NCBI RefSeq assembly: GCF_040947875.1
Contig: NZ_JBFRXN010000004.1
Coordinates: 1-64,000, forward strand
DNA length: 64,000 bases
Direction: 5' to 3'
Source of the DNA: Pseudomonas sp. MYb118
Lineage (GTDB): Bacteria; Pseudomonadota; Gammaproteobacteria; Pseudomonadales; Pseudomonadaceae
The notes beneath the pieces were generated by a model that saw nothing but the letters and a program-made list of their open reading frames with translations, ran no database searches and was not told the origin of the DNA. Shown in pieces: positions 15,632 to 25,118 of the stretch. Both the position numbers and the translations under genes were made by a program. The first letter of the stretch is position 1. Each line of letters begins with the position of its first letter.

Positions 15632-17407
15632 TCAGCACTGCACCTCGGGCTCTTGCGCCGTCAGGCTGTCGATCACGTGCACGCTGTAGCCCGGGATGTT
15701 TTTGGCGTGGTGTTTGGCCTGGGAGGCCATTTCGGCCAGTTGGCTGGCGTCCAGTTGTGCGCAGGCCTCGGCGTGCAGGTGGACCACGCCGATCGACAGC
15801 GACAGCAGGGGGAATTCCTGGCGGACGCCCTGGCGGTTGGGGGCGATGAAGCAGTTGGCTTCCAGGTGTTCGGCGCGGTAGAAGCGCCGGCACTGGCTCT
15901 GGAAGTCGTCCAGCAACTGGTTTAAACGTTTGCGCCAGTCATCCGGACCAAGCACCAGCAGGAAATCGTCGCCGCCGATGTGGCCGACGAAGTCGCGGGA
16001 GGGGTCGACGCGGTCGTTCAGGCACTGCGCCAGGCACAGCAGGACTTCGTCGCCACGGCCGTAGCCGTAGATGTCGTTGAAGGGTTTGAAGCTGTCGATG
16101 TCGACGTAGCAAATTACCGATTCGCGCTGCTGTTGCAGCAGGCGGGTCAGGCATTGCTGGATCGGCACGTTGCCGGGCAGCAGGGTCAGCGGGTTGGCGT
16201 AGCGGGCCTGCTGGATTTTCAGTTCGGTGATCAGCTTCAGCACGTCGATGACCCGGCCCAGCCCGAGGTAGCCACCGTTGAGGGTGATGATGAAGTCTTC
16301 TTCGATACGTTGCCGGGCGCGGCTGGTGATCAGGCGGCTGACCTGTTGCAGCGACTGGCTCATTTCGACGGCAAGGAAATCATCGCTCATCAGCCGGCTG
16401 ATGGGCTTGCGGGCGAACAGGTCGGTGGCAAACGGCTTGAGCAGGGCGTCCGAGAGCGAATGCCGGTGCACGATGCCGCAAGGCCGGCCGTGTTCGTCGA
16501 GCACCGCCAGCGAGTTCAGGTTGGCCTGGCGGCGGAAGGCTTCCAGCACCGTCGCGGTCGGCGTATCACGATCGACGGCGGGCTGGTCGTTGAGCAGAGC
16601 GCTGAGGTCGCTGGCTTCCTCGTTCAAGGCTACGGCCGCGCTGTCCTGCTTGGGCATCAGATTGCGCGCATCCCTTGGCGGGTGCTCCTGCGGCCGGCAC
16701 AACAGGTAACCCTGCACCAGATCGACGCCCATGTCGGTCAGCACCGCGAGCTCTTCCGGCAACTCGATCCCTTCGGCAATCACCTGCGCCCGCGAGGCCT
16801 TGGCGATCTGCATGATCGAGCCGACGAACTCGCGCTTGAGCGCGTCCTGGTGGATGCCGTCGATGAAGTGCCGGTCGATCTTCACATAGTCGGGCCGTAA
16901 CTCGGACCACAAGCGCAGGCTCGAATAACCCGCACCCAGATCATCCAGGGCGATGGAGAAGCCCATGGCGCGGTAGTGATTCAGTGCGTTTTGCAGCAAC
17001 TGGAAGTCGTCGATCGGCGTCTGCTCGGTCAGCTCGATCACCACCTGGCTGGGCGGGATGCCGAAGTCTTCGAGCAGTTGCAGGGTGCGGCCCGGTTGGT
17101 GGGCGGCTTCGAGCAGGGATTCGGGTGAGACGTTGAGGAACAGCTTGCCGGGCAGTCGCTGCTCATGGAACCGCCGGCAGGCGCTCTCGCGACAGGCGAT
17201 TTCCAGTTCGTTCAGGCGCCCGGCCTGGCGGGCGACGGCGAACAGGGCGATGGGCGAATGCAACGGGCTGTTGGACGGGCCGCGACTGAGGGCTTCAAAA
17301 CCTAGAATCTTGCGTTCGGAAAGCGAAATGATCGGCTGGAACAGACTGTGTAAACCGCTTTGAGTCAGGATTGAACTCAACGCACTCAGCTGTTCGGTCG
17401 TGGTCAT
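15632..17407 (-). CDS. EAL-CBS-GGDEF cyclic-di-GMP signalling protein
   Basis: 591 residues. EAL phosphodiesterase domain first (about 10-250): FEALSRG, NVSPESL, ELTEQTPIDD, DDLGAGYSSL, KIDRHF, AEGIEL and QGYLL, so all catalytic motifs are present. Then a CBS pair (about 270-395), often an adenine-nucleotide sensor, then a GGDEF domain (about 415-580) with VDIDSFKPFNDIYGYGRGDE and HIGGDDFLLVL, in which the signature is GGDDF. It is likely a cytoplasmic enzyme that makes or breaks c-di-GMP according to a ligand bound at CBS; which activity dominates is not visible. The same gene next to prc occurs in other Pseudomonas (PA3258 in my recollection). Confidence 0.92.
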   Translation of the reverse strand: MTTTEQLSALSSILTQSGLHSLFQPIISLSERKILGFEALSRGPSNSPLHSPIALFAVARQAGRLNELEIACRESACRRFHEQRLPGKLFLNVSPESLLEAAHQPGRTLQLLEDFGIPPSQVVIELTEQTPIDDFQLLQNALNHYRAMGFSIALDDLGAGYSSLRLWSELRPDYVKIDRHFIDGIHQDALKREFVGSIMQIAKASRAQVIAEGIELPEELAVLTDMGVDLVQGYLLCRPQEHPPRDARNLMPKQDSAAVALNEEASDLSALLNDQPAVDRDTPTATVLEAFRRQANLNSLAVLDEHGRPCGIVHRHSLSDALLKPFATDLFARKPISRLMSDDFLAVEMSQSLQQVSRLITSRARQRIEEDFIITLNGGYLGLGRVIDVLKLITELKIQQARYANPLTLLPGNVPIQQCLTRLLQQQRESVICYVDIDSFKPFNDIYGYGRGDEVLLCLAQCLNDRVDPSRDFVGHIGGDDFLLVLGPDDWRKRLNQLLDDFQSQCRRFYRAEHLEANCFIAPNRQGVRQEFPLLSLSIGVVHLHAEACAQLDASQLAEMASQAKHHAKNIPGYSVHVIDSLTAQEPEVQC

Positions 17408-17421
17408 GGCGATCTCTGGTG

Positions 17422-17468
17422 AAAAAAAAGGACCGGAAGCGCTCTTGTATCAAGAGCAGTTCCAGTCC
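17422..17468 (-). terminator. Rho-independent terminator
   Basis: Read on the minus strand, a long stem (GGACTGGAACTGCTCTTG pairing with CAAGAGCGCTTCCGGTCC) is followed by eight T residues (17422-17429 as A on the plus strand). It terminates the prc transcript before the EAL-CBS-GGDEF gene, so the two are separate units. Confidence 0.88.
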
Positions 17469-17537
17469 CATATTTCACGACAGAATGATGACTGTTTGAT
17501 GACGCCTCATGGGCTTCACCATTAAAAAGCCATCATC

Positions 17538-19652
17538 TTAGTGCTTGGCCACCGCGGTATTGAGCTTCAGGTAGTCCAGCAGGATGCGCCCGGTCTCGCT
17601 CAGGTAGGCATCGTCCTCTGGTTTGACCTTGTCCGGCTCGGCTGCGGCAACGTCCTCGTCTTCTTTCTTCAGCTCCTTGAGCGGCTCTTCGCCTTTGGCC
17701 TTGCGACGGATGTTTTCCATCGCCAGTTGCTTGGCTTCGATGTCGGCGTGCTGGGCACGGCGATCCGCCTCGTTGAGGCTGACGGTTTTTTCCGCCATCA
17801 GTTTTTGCGCCAGGGCCAGCTTGTCGCGAATGAACACGAACTCGGCATCCTTGGCGGTACGCACGTCATGCTCGGACTTGAGCTGGGTGAGGTACGGCTT
17901 GAACGGATCGACCGCCGGCTTGATGGCCGCGCGGATGGTGTCCCATGGCATGGCTTCGGGCAGGGCGCTTTCGCCGATTTCCTTGGTGTCGATGATCGAC
18001 GGGTAGTCGATGTCCGGCAGCACGCCCTGATGCTGGGTGCTCTGCCCGGAAACGCGGTAGAACTTGGCCAGGGTCAGTTTCAGTTCGCCATGGTTCAGCG
18101 GCTGAATGGTCTGCACGGTGCCTTTGCCGAAGGTCTGGCCGCCGATGATCAGCGCACGGTGGTAGTCCTGCATGGCGCCGGCGAAAATTTCCGAAGCCGA
18201 GGCGGACAGGCGGTTGACCAGCAACGCCATCGGGCCCTTGTAGAAAGCGCCCGGGTTTTCATCTTCCAGCACGTCGACACGGCCATCGGCATTACGCACG
18301 AGCACGGTCGGGCCCTTGTCGATGAACAGGCTGGTCAGCTCGGTGGCTTCCTGCAGGGAACCGCCGCCGTTGTTGCGCAGGTCGATGACTACGCCGTCGA
18401 CTTTCTCTTTCTGCAGTTCGGTCAGCAGTTTCTTGACGTCGCGAGTGGTGCTCTTGTAGTCCGGATCACCGGCACGGAAGGCCTTGAAGTCCAGGTAGAA
18501 CGCCGGGATCTCGATGACGCCGAGTTTGTAGTCCTTGCCGTCCTGTTTCAGGTTGAGGACCGACTTCTTCACCGCCTGGTCTTCAAGCTTCACCGCTTCG
18601 CGGGTGATCGGCACGATCTTGCTGGTCTGGTCGTTCGGTGCATTGCTGGCCGGGATGACTTCCAGGCGCACCACGGTGCCTTTAGGCCCACGGATCAGCT
18701 TGACCACTTCGTCCAGGCGCCAGCCCACCACGTCGACCATTTCCTTGTTGCCCTGGGCAACGCCGATGATCTTGTCGGCCGGTGCAACCTGCTTGGTCTT
18801 GTCGGCCGGACCTGCCGGTACCAGACGCACGACTTTGACCTGGTCGTTATCGCTCTGCAAAACGGCGCCGATGCCCTCCAGGGACAGGCTCATGTTGATG
18901 TCGAAGTTCTCCGCGTTATCCGGCGACAGATAATTGGTGTGCGGGTCGTAAGACATGGCGAAGGTGTTGATGTACGCCTGGAAGATGTCCTCGGCGCGGG
19001 TCTGGTCCAGACGCGCCAGCTGGTTCTTGTAGCGCTTGGTCAGTGTTTCCTGGATCTGCTTGGAATCCTTGCCGGCGATCTTCTGCCGCAGCACTTCATC
19101 CTTGACGCGTTTGCGCCACAGGTCGTCGAGTTCTGCGGTGGATTTGAGCCATGGGGCGTCCTTGCGGTCGATCAGCAAGGTTTCCTTGGTGGTGAAGTCG
19201 ATCTTGTCGACGCCTTTGTTCAACTCGGCAAGGGCGAAGTCCAGGCGCGCCTTCACGCGGTCCAGGTAGCGCTTGTAGATGGTGAACCCGGCGTTCAGGT
19301 CGCCGCTTTTGAGGAAGTCGTCGAACTGGGTCTTCCACTTGTCGAATTCGGCGATGTCGCTGGCCATGAAGTAGCTGCGCGACGGGTCCAGCAGCTTGAT
19401 GTAGCTGTCGTAGATGATCACCGAGCGCGCGTCATCGAGTGGCGGTTTGCTGTAGTGATGGCGCTTGAGCAACTCGACGACATTCAGGCTGGCGATCACT
19501 TCGTCACGATCAGGCTGAAGCTTGTCCCAGCTATTGGCTGCGAACGTATTGCTCGACATCGGCATCAGGCCGATACCGATGAACAGAGCGAGGGCGGTGC
19601 TGGGGAACAGGTGCTTCATGCCGATTCGACGCAGGGACATTTGATAACGCAT
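17538..19652 (-). CDS. prc: Tail-specific (C-terminal processing) periplasmic protease Prc/AlgO
   Basis: 704 residues from the first ATG; an ATG at 19619 giving 693 residues starting MKHLFPSTALALFIGIG is equally plausible because the signal peptide begins there. Residues after TFAA are periplasmic. A PDZ domain (about 250-330, SLEGIGAVLQSDNDQVKVVR) precedes the S41 protease domain with KVDGVVIDLRNNGGGSL and the Ser-Lys dyad in NRLSASASEIFAGAM and GGQTFGKGTVQTI. Prc degrades periplasmic and outer-membrane-associated proteins and, in P. aeruginosa, AlgO affects alginate signalling through RseP/MucA. Convergent or divergent neighbours match the order PA3256-PA3258. Confidence 0.94.
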   Translation of the reverse strand: MRYQMSLRRIGMKHLFPSTALALFIGIGLMPMSSNTFAANSWDKLQPDRDEVIASLNVVELLKRHHYSKPPLDDARSVIIYDSYIKLLDPSRSYFMASDIAEFDKWKTQFDDFLKSGDLNAGFTIYKRYLDRVKARLDFALAELNKGVDKIDFTTKETLLIDRKDAPWLKSTAELDDLWRKRVKDEVLRQKIAGKDSKQIQETLTKRYKNQLARLDQTRAEDIFQAYINTFAMSYDPHTNYLSPDNAENFDINMSLSLEGIGAVLQSDNDQVKVVRLVPAGPADKTKQVAPADKIIGVAQGNKEMVDVVGWRLDEVVKLIRGPKGTVVRLEVIPASNAPNDQTSKIVPITREAVKLEDQAVKKSVLNLKQDGKDYKLGVIEIPAFYLDFKAFRAGDPDYKSTTRDVKKLLTELQKEKVDGVVIDLRNNGGGSLQEATELTSLFIDKGPTVLVRNADGRVDVLEDENPGAFYKGPMALLVNRLSASASEIFAGAMQDYHRALIIGGQTFGKGTVQTIQPLNHGELKLTLAKFYRVSGQSTQHQGVLPDIDYPSIIDTKEIGESALPEAMPWDTIRAAIKPAVDPFKPYLTQLKSEHDVRTAKDAEFVFIRDKLALAQKLMAEKTVSLNEADRRAQHADIEAKQLAMENIRRKAKGEEPLKELKKEDEDVAAAEPDKVKPEDDAYLSETGRILLDYLKLNTAVAKH

Positions 19653-19757
19653 ATTAGGCCGTCTTTGAAGTCGCCGGGTCCACGAGGGCCGGTCGCATAA
19701 TGCAAAAAGCCCGGCGATACAGCTTCGGGCTCAGTCCAGACTCACTATGGAGGCACT

Positions 19758-20720
19758 GTGAAAGCATTGCAAGGCGTGGAAGGTCAAGTGGCATGGGTTG
19801 AAGAGCCCAGTCCTACGTGTGATGTAGGGCAAGTTCGCATTCGCGTGTCGGCTGCAGGCCTCAATCGCGCTGATTTATTACAAAAAGCTGGCCTTTACCC
19901 ACCACCGCCTGGGGCCAGTCAGGTGCTGGGACTGGAATGCTCCGGCGTGATCAGCGAGGTGGGGCCGGGCTCTTCCTGGCAGGTCGGTGATCGGGTTTGC
20001 GCCTTGCTGGCCGGGGGTGGGATGGCCGAAGAGGTGGTTGTCGACGGGCGGCATGTGCTGCCGGTGCCGGAAGGTCTGTCGTTGGTCGAGGCTGCGGCGC
20101 TGCCCGAAGTCTACGCAACGGTGTGGCTGAATTTGTTTCAATTGGCTGCGCTCAAACCGGGTGAGAAAGTTCTCTTGCACGCCGGAGCAAGTGGAATCGG
20201 TTCAGCTGCCATTCAGCTGTGCAAGGCGTTTGGCAACCCTTGCTGGGTCAGTGTCGGCTCTGCCGAGCGCCTGGCTTATTGCCAGGAGTTGGGTGCCCAG
20301 GGTGGCGTGATTCGAAGCGATGACCTGGACAGTTTGCGTGACCTGGGGCCGTTCGACGTGATCCTCGACCCGGTCGGAGGCAATTACGCCGCACTCAACC
20401 TGAAACTGCTGGCAGGGGATGGCCGTTGGGTGCTGATCGGCCTGATGGGCGGCCGCGAGGCCAAGCTGGACCTGGCCCAGGTGCTGGCCAAGCGTGTGCA
20501 GTTGCTGGGCTCGACCCTGCGCAGCCGCGACGATCAGTTCAAGGCGGATCTGTTCAGCGACCTCAGCCAGCATGTGTGGCCGTTGCTGGCCGAAGGCCGA
20601 CTGCGCCCGCAGGTGGCGAGGACCTTCGCGATCAAGGATGCCGAGGCGGCGTTTGCGGAGTTGGCGAGCAACACGGTGGCGGGGAAGGTGGTGTTGGTGA
20701 TTGATGAGAGCTTGAGCTGA
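19758..20720 (+). CDS. NAD(P)H quinone oxidoreductase (zinc-independent MDR family)
   Basis: 320 residues, the usual length of quinone oxidoreductase (Qor/PIG3-like). N-terminal GroES-like fold (AAGLNRADLLQKAGLYPPPP, GLECSGVI, GDRVCALLAGGG) and Rossmann fold with LLHAGASGIGSAAIQLCKAF. No zinc ligands are seen. The predicted reaction is NADPH-dependent reduction of quinones or enones in the cytoplasm. ATG 19758 follows GGAGG. It is transcribed divergently from prc and ends before a REPIN. Confidence 0.92.
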   Translation: MKALQGVEGQVAWVEEPSPTCDVGQVRIRVSAAGLNRADLLQKAGLYPPPPGASQVLGLECSGVISEVGPGSSWQVGDRVCALLAGGGMAEEVVVDGRHVLPVPEGLSLVEAAALPEVYATVWLNLFQLAALKPGEKVLLHAGASGIGSAAIQLCKAFGNPCWVSVGSAERLAYCQELGAQGGVIRSDDLDSLRDLGPFDVILDPVGGNYAALNLKLLAGDGRWVLIGLMGGREAKLDLAQVLAKRVQLLGSTLRSRDDQFKADLFSDLSQHVWPLLAEGRLRPQVARTFAIKDAEAAFAELASNTVAGKVVLVIDESLS

Positions 20721-20730
20721 CAGCTCCGGA

Positions 20731-20836
20731 CCTGTGGGAGCGAGCTTGCTCCGGGCGGCGCTCCGACGATAGCGGTGCATCAGTCAACACTTCATTGAAT
20801 GACACATCGCTATCGCGAGCAGGCTCGCTCCCACAT
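20731..20836. repeat. REPIN with an extended left REP arm
   Basis: Inverted REP pair between the oxidoreductase and HAD genes. The left unit reads GAGCGAGCTTGCTCCGGGCG then GCGCTCCGACGATAG, i.e. about 15 bases inserted between the GCTC and GAT parts of the standard unit; the right unit is standard. Confidence 0.82.
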
Positions 20837-20850
20837 TGGAAAGGGGTGGG

Positions 20851-21504
20851 CTATTTCCAGTGATGAATCGGCCACCCAGCCTTCTCGGCATGCTCGCGCA
20901 GCACCGGATCCGGGTTCACTACGTGTGGGAAATCGACCTTGAGCAGCAGCGGCAAATCGTTGCGTGAGTCCGAATAGAAGCTCGCGCCTTCGAGGTTTTC
21001 CTCTTCTGCGTCCAGCCATTCGAGCAGGCGCGTGATCTTGCCTTCCCGGTAGGTCAGGGTGCCGGTGGTGTTGCCGCTGTACACGCCATGCGACACCTCC
21101 AGTTCGATGCCGAGGATTTCATCAATGCCCAACCGCTCGGCAATCGGCCCGACCAGGTGGGTGCCGGATGCCGAGATCACCAGGATCCGGTCTTCGGCCT
21201 TGCGGTGGGCGGCGATGGCCTTGGTGGCGTCGCTGAAGATGATCGGTTCGATGACGTCTTCCACCCACGGGCCGACCAGGTGGGCGATCTCCTCGGGTGT
21301 GCGCCCGATCATCGGCTCCAGGCTGAAGGTCATGTAGTCCTCCATGCGCAGCTTGCCGTGGCTGTAGGCGTCCATCAGTTCGTTGTTGCGGCGCATGAAC
21401 GACTCGGGGTCGACCCAGCCCAGGCGCCCCATCTGCTCGGCCCAGAGGGTGGCGCAGTCGCCGTGGATCAGGGTTTCGTCCAGATCAAAAATTGCCAGGG
21501 CCAT
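20851..21504 (-). CDS. HAD-IB family phosphatase (SerB-like hydrolase)
   Basis: 217 residues. Motif I is FDLDETL (nucleophile Asp7, acid Asp9), motif II is VISASGT, motif III a Lys in TYREGKITRL, and motif IV YSDSRNDLPLL. A helical cap follows motif I, as in phosphoserine phosphatase-like HAD-IB enzymes. It hydrolyses a small phosphorylated metabolite in the cytoplasm. It is the last gene after the ABC ATPase, 44 bases downstream in the same direction, so it may process the imported compound; in other pseudomonads it keeps this position (PA3255 region in my recollection). Confidence 0.88.
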   Translation of the reverse strand: MALAIFDLDETLIHGDCATLWAEQMGRLGWVDPESFMRRNNELMDAYSHGKLRMEDYMTFSLEPMIGRTPEEIAHLVGPWVEDVIEPIIFSDATKAIAAHRKAEDRILVISASGTHLVGPIAERLGIDEILGIELEVSHGVYSGNTTGTLTYREGKITRLLEWLDAEEENLEGASFYSDSRNDLPLLLKVDFPHVVNPDPVLREHAEKAGWPIHHWK

Positions 21505-21548
21505 CAGTACGGTTCTCTCTTCAACATCAGCGAAGGCATCAGGCTACC

Positions 21549-22529
21549 TCACGCAGGGCCGTCGGATTCAATGGAAAGCGCCAGGCGCTGACCGTCGGGA
21601 TGCAGATCGGTGGCCGAACGGTTGAGCACGTCTACCACCAACTCCACGCCACGGGCCTCGATGCGGTAGCGAATCACGTTGCCCAGCAGGCTGTGGCTGC
21701 GTACCAAGGCATCGAGTTCACCTTCCAGGCTTAGCTCGATGGCTTCCGGGCGAATGGCGATGCGATGGCTGATGGGGCGTTGCAGCAGTTTGCTCGCGCT
21801 GTCGGCATCGAGCAGGTTGTAGTTGCCGATGAAGCCGGCGGCGAACACGTCCACGGGCGCGGTGTAGAGGGTTTCGGCGTCGCCACTCTGTACGATCTTT
21901 CCCTGATTCATGAGGAAAATCCGGTCAGACATGGTCAGCGCTTCTTCCTGGTCGTGGGTGACGAAGATCGTCGTCAGGCCCAATTCGCGCTGGATCTGTC
22001 GGATCTGTTCGCGCAGGTGCTTGCGAATCCGCGCATCCAGGGCCGACAGCGGTTCATCCAGCAGCAACAGCCGTGGCCGTGTCACCAGCGAGCGGGCGAG
22101 GGCCACGCGCTGGCATTGGCCGCCGGACAGCTGATGCGGATAACGCGAGGCAAAGTCATTGAGTTCAACCAGTTTCAACGCCTCGGCCACGCGCTTGTGG
22201 CTTTCGTCGCTGTTGACCTTCTGCATGCGCAGGCCGAAGGCGACGTTCTGTTCGACGGTCATGTTGGGGAACAGCGCATAGCTCTGGAACACCATGCCGA
22301 TCCCGCGTTTCTGCGGGCTGAGCGGCACGATGTCGACGCCATCGAGCAAAATCTTTCCGCCGTCCACCGGGGTCAGGCCGGCGATGCAACGCAGCAGCGT
22401 GGACTTGCCGCAGCCCGAGGGGCCCAGCAAGGTGACGAACTCACCTTTCTGAATCTCGCAGTTGATGTCGCTGAACACCGGGGTGCCGGCGTAATTCTTC
22501 TGAAGGTGTAGGACGCTGACATAGCTCAT
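21549..22529 (-). CDS. ABC transporter ATP-binding protein (PotA/FbpC-like, possible phosphonate importer)
   Basis: 326 residues. Walker A is LLGPSGCGKSTLLRC, Q-loop MVFQSYALFPNM, signature QLSGGQCQRVALARSL, Walker B RLLLLDEPLSALD and the switch His in FVTHDQEEA. A C-terminal TOBE-like regulatory domain follows (about 235-326). It energises the importer formed by the two permeases encoded just upstream. Its ATG overlaps the stop of the preceding permease (ATGA). The architecture is that of polyamine, iron or 2-aminoethylphosphonate importers. Confidence 0.93.
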   Translation of the reverse strand: MSYVSVLHLQKNYAGTPVFSDINCEIQKGEFVTLLGPSGCGKSTLLRCIAGLTPVDGGKILLDGVDIVPLSPQKRGIGMVFQSYALFPNMTVEQNVAFGLRMQKVNSDESHKRVAEALKLVELNDFASRYPHQLSGGQCQRVALARSLVTRPRLLLLDEPLSALDARIRKHLREQIRQIQRELGLTTIFVTHDQEEALTMSDRIFLMNQGKIVQSGDAETLYTAPVDVFAAGFIGNYNLLDADSASKLLQRPISHRIAIRPEAIELSLEGELDALVRSHSLLGNVIRYRIEARGVELVVDVLNRSATDLHPDGQRLALSIESDGPA

Positions 22530-23326
22530 TCGCTTTTGTCCTTGTTCAAGATGTTGGCCGCCCAGGTCAGAACCAGTACGAAAAAGAAGTAGGAAATCAC
22601 CAGCGCACTGGTGAAGTGGCCGCTGCTGTTACGCATGTTGTTGAGGTAGACCTGCAGGGTCTCGTAGCGCGTGCCGACGAGAATGTTGGCGAACACGAAT
22701 TCGCCGAACAGGAACGAGAACGACAGCAGCAGCGCCACCATCAAACCCTTGCGCAGGTTGGGCAGCACCACCAGGAAGGCCGCTTGCCAGGTGCTGGCGC
22801 CGAGCAGTTGCGCAGCGTCCATCAGGTCACGCAGGTTGATCGCTTGCAGGTTGTTGGTGATCGCCCGGTACATGAACGGCAGGGCCACGGTGAAATAGCA
22901 GCCGATCAGGATCCACGGCGTGCCGACCATGGCGAACGGTCCGGAACCGTACAGCTGCAACAGGCCCACCGACGACACCACCGGCGGCACTGCGAAGGGC
23001 AGCAGGATCAGGATGTTCATCAGCGCATCGAGTTTCGGGAAGTGGTAATGCACCACGAACAGCAGCGGCAATATCAGCACCACCGACAGTATCAGTGCAC
23101 CCACGCACACCAGCAGCGACTGGCCGAAGGCGTGGAGAAAGCGCGGGTCGCTCCACAGCGCGATGTACCACTTGAGGGTGAAACCGCTGGGCAGGATGGT
23201 CGCCGACCAACTGCTGGCGATCGAGTAGATCAGGGTGCCGGCCAGCGGCAGCAGCAGGATGGCGAACAGCAGGTACACCACGACCCGGTGGTAGACAGCC
23301 ACGGGTCCCCGTTCAACGCGCGACAT
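22526..23326 (-). CDS. ABC transporter permease (second subunit)
   Basis: 266 residues with six predicted membrane helices, starting VVVYLLFAILLLPLAGTLIY. The EAA loop that contacts the ATPase is MDAAQLLGASTWQAAFLVVL. It resembles PotC/FbpB-type inner-membrane subunits. Its 5' end overlaps the other permease gene by 14 bases and its 3' end overlaps the ATPase gene by 4, a tightly coupled operon. Confidence 0.92.
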   Translation of the reverse strand: MSRVERGPVAVYHRVVVYLLFAILLLPLAGTLIYSIASSWSATILPSGFTLKWYIALWSDPRFLHAFGQSLLVCVGALILSVVLILPLLFVVHYHFPKLDALMNILILLPFAVPPVVSSVGLLQLYGSGPFAMVGTPWILIGCYFTVALPFMYRAITNNLQAINLRDLMDAAQLLGASTWQAAFLVVLPNLRKGLMVALLLSFSFLFGEFVFANILVGTRYETLQVYLNNMRNSSGHFTSALVISYFFFVLVLTWAANILNKDKSE

Positions 23327-24149
23327 GGTAGCTCCTCTTCAACAGCAACTGATGCACGACGGTCACCAGGGTCATCAACGCCACCAGCACCACCGCCAGG
23401 GCGCTGGCCAGGTTCGGGTCGAGGGAAATGTCACCGGACACCAGGGCCGCGATGCGGATCGGCAACACGTTGAAGTTGCCGGTGGTCAGGGCGTACACCG
23501 TGGCGTAGGCGCCCAGGGCGTTGGCCAGGAGGATGACGAAGGTGCCGAGCAGCGCCGGGGTCAGCACCGGCAGGCCGATGTGGCGCCAGAACTGCCAGCC
23601 GCTGGCGCCGAGCAGTTCGGCGGACTCGCGCCAGTCTTCGCGCAAGGCATCGAAGGCCGGGTAGAGCAGCAGCACGCCCAGGGGGATCTGGAAGTAGGTG
23701 TAGAGAATGATCAGCCCGGTTTTCGAGTACAGGTTGAAGTCCTGTATCAGCCCGGCCTGCTTGAGCATGATGGTGAAGCTGCCGTTGAACCCCAACAGGA
23801 TGATGAACGCGAAGGCCAGGGGCACGCCGGAGAAGTTGCTGGTCATGTTGGCGAAGGCGTTGACGAAATTGCGCAGCCTGGAGTCGACCCGGCGCAGCGA
23901 GTAGGCGCCGAGAATGGCAATGATGATGCCGAACACGCTGGACCAGAAACTGATCTCGAGGCTGTACTGGATCGCCTGGAGGTAGAACTTGGAACTGAAG
24001 ATCCGGGTGAAATTGGCCAGGCCCCAACCGAACTCTTCCGATTGCAGGCTGTTGATCATCACCCATACGAGCGGGGCGATCTCGAACACGATAAAGAACA
24101 GGGTAAATGGCACCAGGCACAGGGCCGCCAGCCATTTGCCGCGAGTCAT
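23313..24149 (-). CDS. ABC transporter permease (first subunit)
   Basis: 278 residues from the ATG at 24149 (MTRGKWLAALCLVPFTLFFI); an upstream ATG at 24176 would overlap the hydrolase gene by 22 bases. Six predicted membrane helices and an EAA loop (RESAELLGASGWQFWRHIGL) are present. It is the PotB-like partner of the adjacent permease and forms the membrane channel. The short or overlapping junctions on both sides show one transcript. Confidence 0.91.
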   Translation of the reverse strand: MTRGKWLAALCLVPFTLFFIVFEIAPLVWVMINSLQSEEFGWGLANFTRIFSSKFYLQAIQYSLEISFWSSVFGIIIAILGAYSLRRVDSRLRNFVNAFANMTSNFSGVPLAFAFIILLGFNGSFTIMLKQAGLIQDFNLYSKTGLIILYTYFQIPLGVLLLYPAFDALREDWRESAELLGASGWQFWRHIGLPVLTPALLGTFVILLANALGAYATVYALTTGNFNVLPIRIAALVSGDISLDPNLASALAVVLVALMTLVTVVHQLLLKRSYHVAR

Positions 24150-24154
24150 GGCAT

Positions 24155-24961
24155 TCACTTGAGCAGCTCCGGGCATACAGGTTTGTCGTGGGCCACGCCC
24201 AGCAGCTCGCAGACCGTGCCGCAGATTTGCGTCTGTTTTGGTGCAGCGTGGGCATCGAGGCTGAACGCGTCACCGAGGACGAACAGCGGCACTTCGCGTT
24301 CTTCCGGCAGCAGGCCGTTGTGCGAGCGGTCGTTGTTCATGCCGTGGTCGGCGGTTACCAGCACCTGGTAGCCGGCGTCGAGCCAGCCTTGCAGGTAGTC
24401 GGCGAGGATGATGTCGGCCGAACGGGCGCTGTTGCGGTATTGCGCGGTGTCGAGGCCGTGCTTGTGCCCGGCGTCGTCGATGTTCATCGGGTGCACCAGC
24501 ATAAAGTTCGGCGCATGGCGCAGGCGCAGGTTTTCCGCGTCGGCGAACAGGTGCGAATCGGGGTAGTGGTCGTTCCAGTAGAAATGGCCATGCTGGATCG
24601 GTAGTTGCGGGTCGTCGGTATGACGGTCGCGGGCGGCGATGAAGGGCGAACGGTTATACAGCTCGCTGACCCAATGATAGGCCGCTGCCGCCGTCGTCAG
24701 CCCGGCTTCGCGGGCATAGTGGTAGATGCTGCGCTGGTTGGACAGGCGCGAGACGTTGTTGTGCACGATGCCGCTGTCGATTGGCGTGACGCCGGTCAGG
24801 ATGCATTCGTACAAGGGGCGGGACAGGGCTGGCAATTCGCACTCCAGCTTGTACAGCGCCGCACGTCCTGCGCCGACATAAGCCTGCAGATGCCCCATGG
24901 CGTGGCGTGCAACCTCGTAGTTGAGACCGTCGAGCACCACCAGGATGACGTTGTGTTTCAT
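24155..24961 (-). CDS. Type I phosphodiesterase / alkaline-phosphatase superfamily hydrolase
   Basis: 268 residues. Metal-site motifs of the alkaline-phosphatase superfamily are visible: VVLDGLNYE (first Asp), SRPLYECILTGVTP (candidate nucleophile Ser/Thr region), NIDDAGHKHGLDT (Asp and His ligands) and VTADHGMNN (Asp-His). There is no signal peptide, so it should be cytoplasmic. It lies between the binding-protein gene and the permeases, which suggests that it hydrolyses an imported phospho- or phosphonate ester. The closest known enzymes are nucleotide pyrophosphatases and phosphonoacetate hydrolase; the substrate is unknown. Confidence 0.87.
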   Translation of the reverse strand: MKHNVILVVLDGLNYEVARHAMGHLQAYVGAGRAALYKLECELPALSRPLYECILTGVTPIDSGIVHNNVSRLSNQRSIYHYAREAGLTTAAAAYHWVSELYNRSPFIAARDRHTDDPQLPIQHGHFYWNDHYPDSHLFADAENLRLRHAPNFMLVHPMNIDDAGHKHGLDTAQYRNSARSADIILADYLQGWLDAGYQVLVTADHGMNNDRSHNGLLPEEREVPLFVLGDAFSLDAHAAPKQTQICGTVCELLGVAHDKPVCPELLK

Positions 24962-24999
24962 AGGGGCTGCTCCAACAAACCCGCGTTAGACCAAGTCCC

Positions 25000-25091
25000 T
25001 TGTGGGAGCGAGCCTGCTCGCGATGAGGGCCTGTCTGTCAACATCATTGTTGAATGTCAGACCGCTATCGCGAGCAGGCTCGCTCCCACAG
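25000..25091. repeat. REPIN inside the ABC operon
   Basis: Standard inverted REP pair (TTGTGGGAGCGAGCCTGCTC to GCGAGCAGGCTCGCTCCCAC) between the binding-protein gene and the hydrolase gene. Such a structure can stabilise the upstream mRNA and so raise the yield of binding protein relative to the membrane subunits. Confidence 0.9.
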
Positions 25092-25118
25092 TGGGTTCCT
25101 GGCGCTTGTGCCAAAGAG

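Noticed and set aside
17541..19700. 719-codon open frame on the plus strand opposite prc
   Set aside because: Its composition is that of an antisense shadow in high-GC DNA (His/Gln/Val-rich with no domain), whereas the minus strand encodes a complete S41 protease with signal peptide, PDZ and catalytic dyad.
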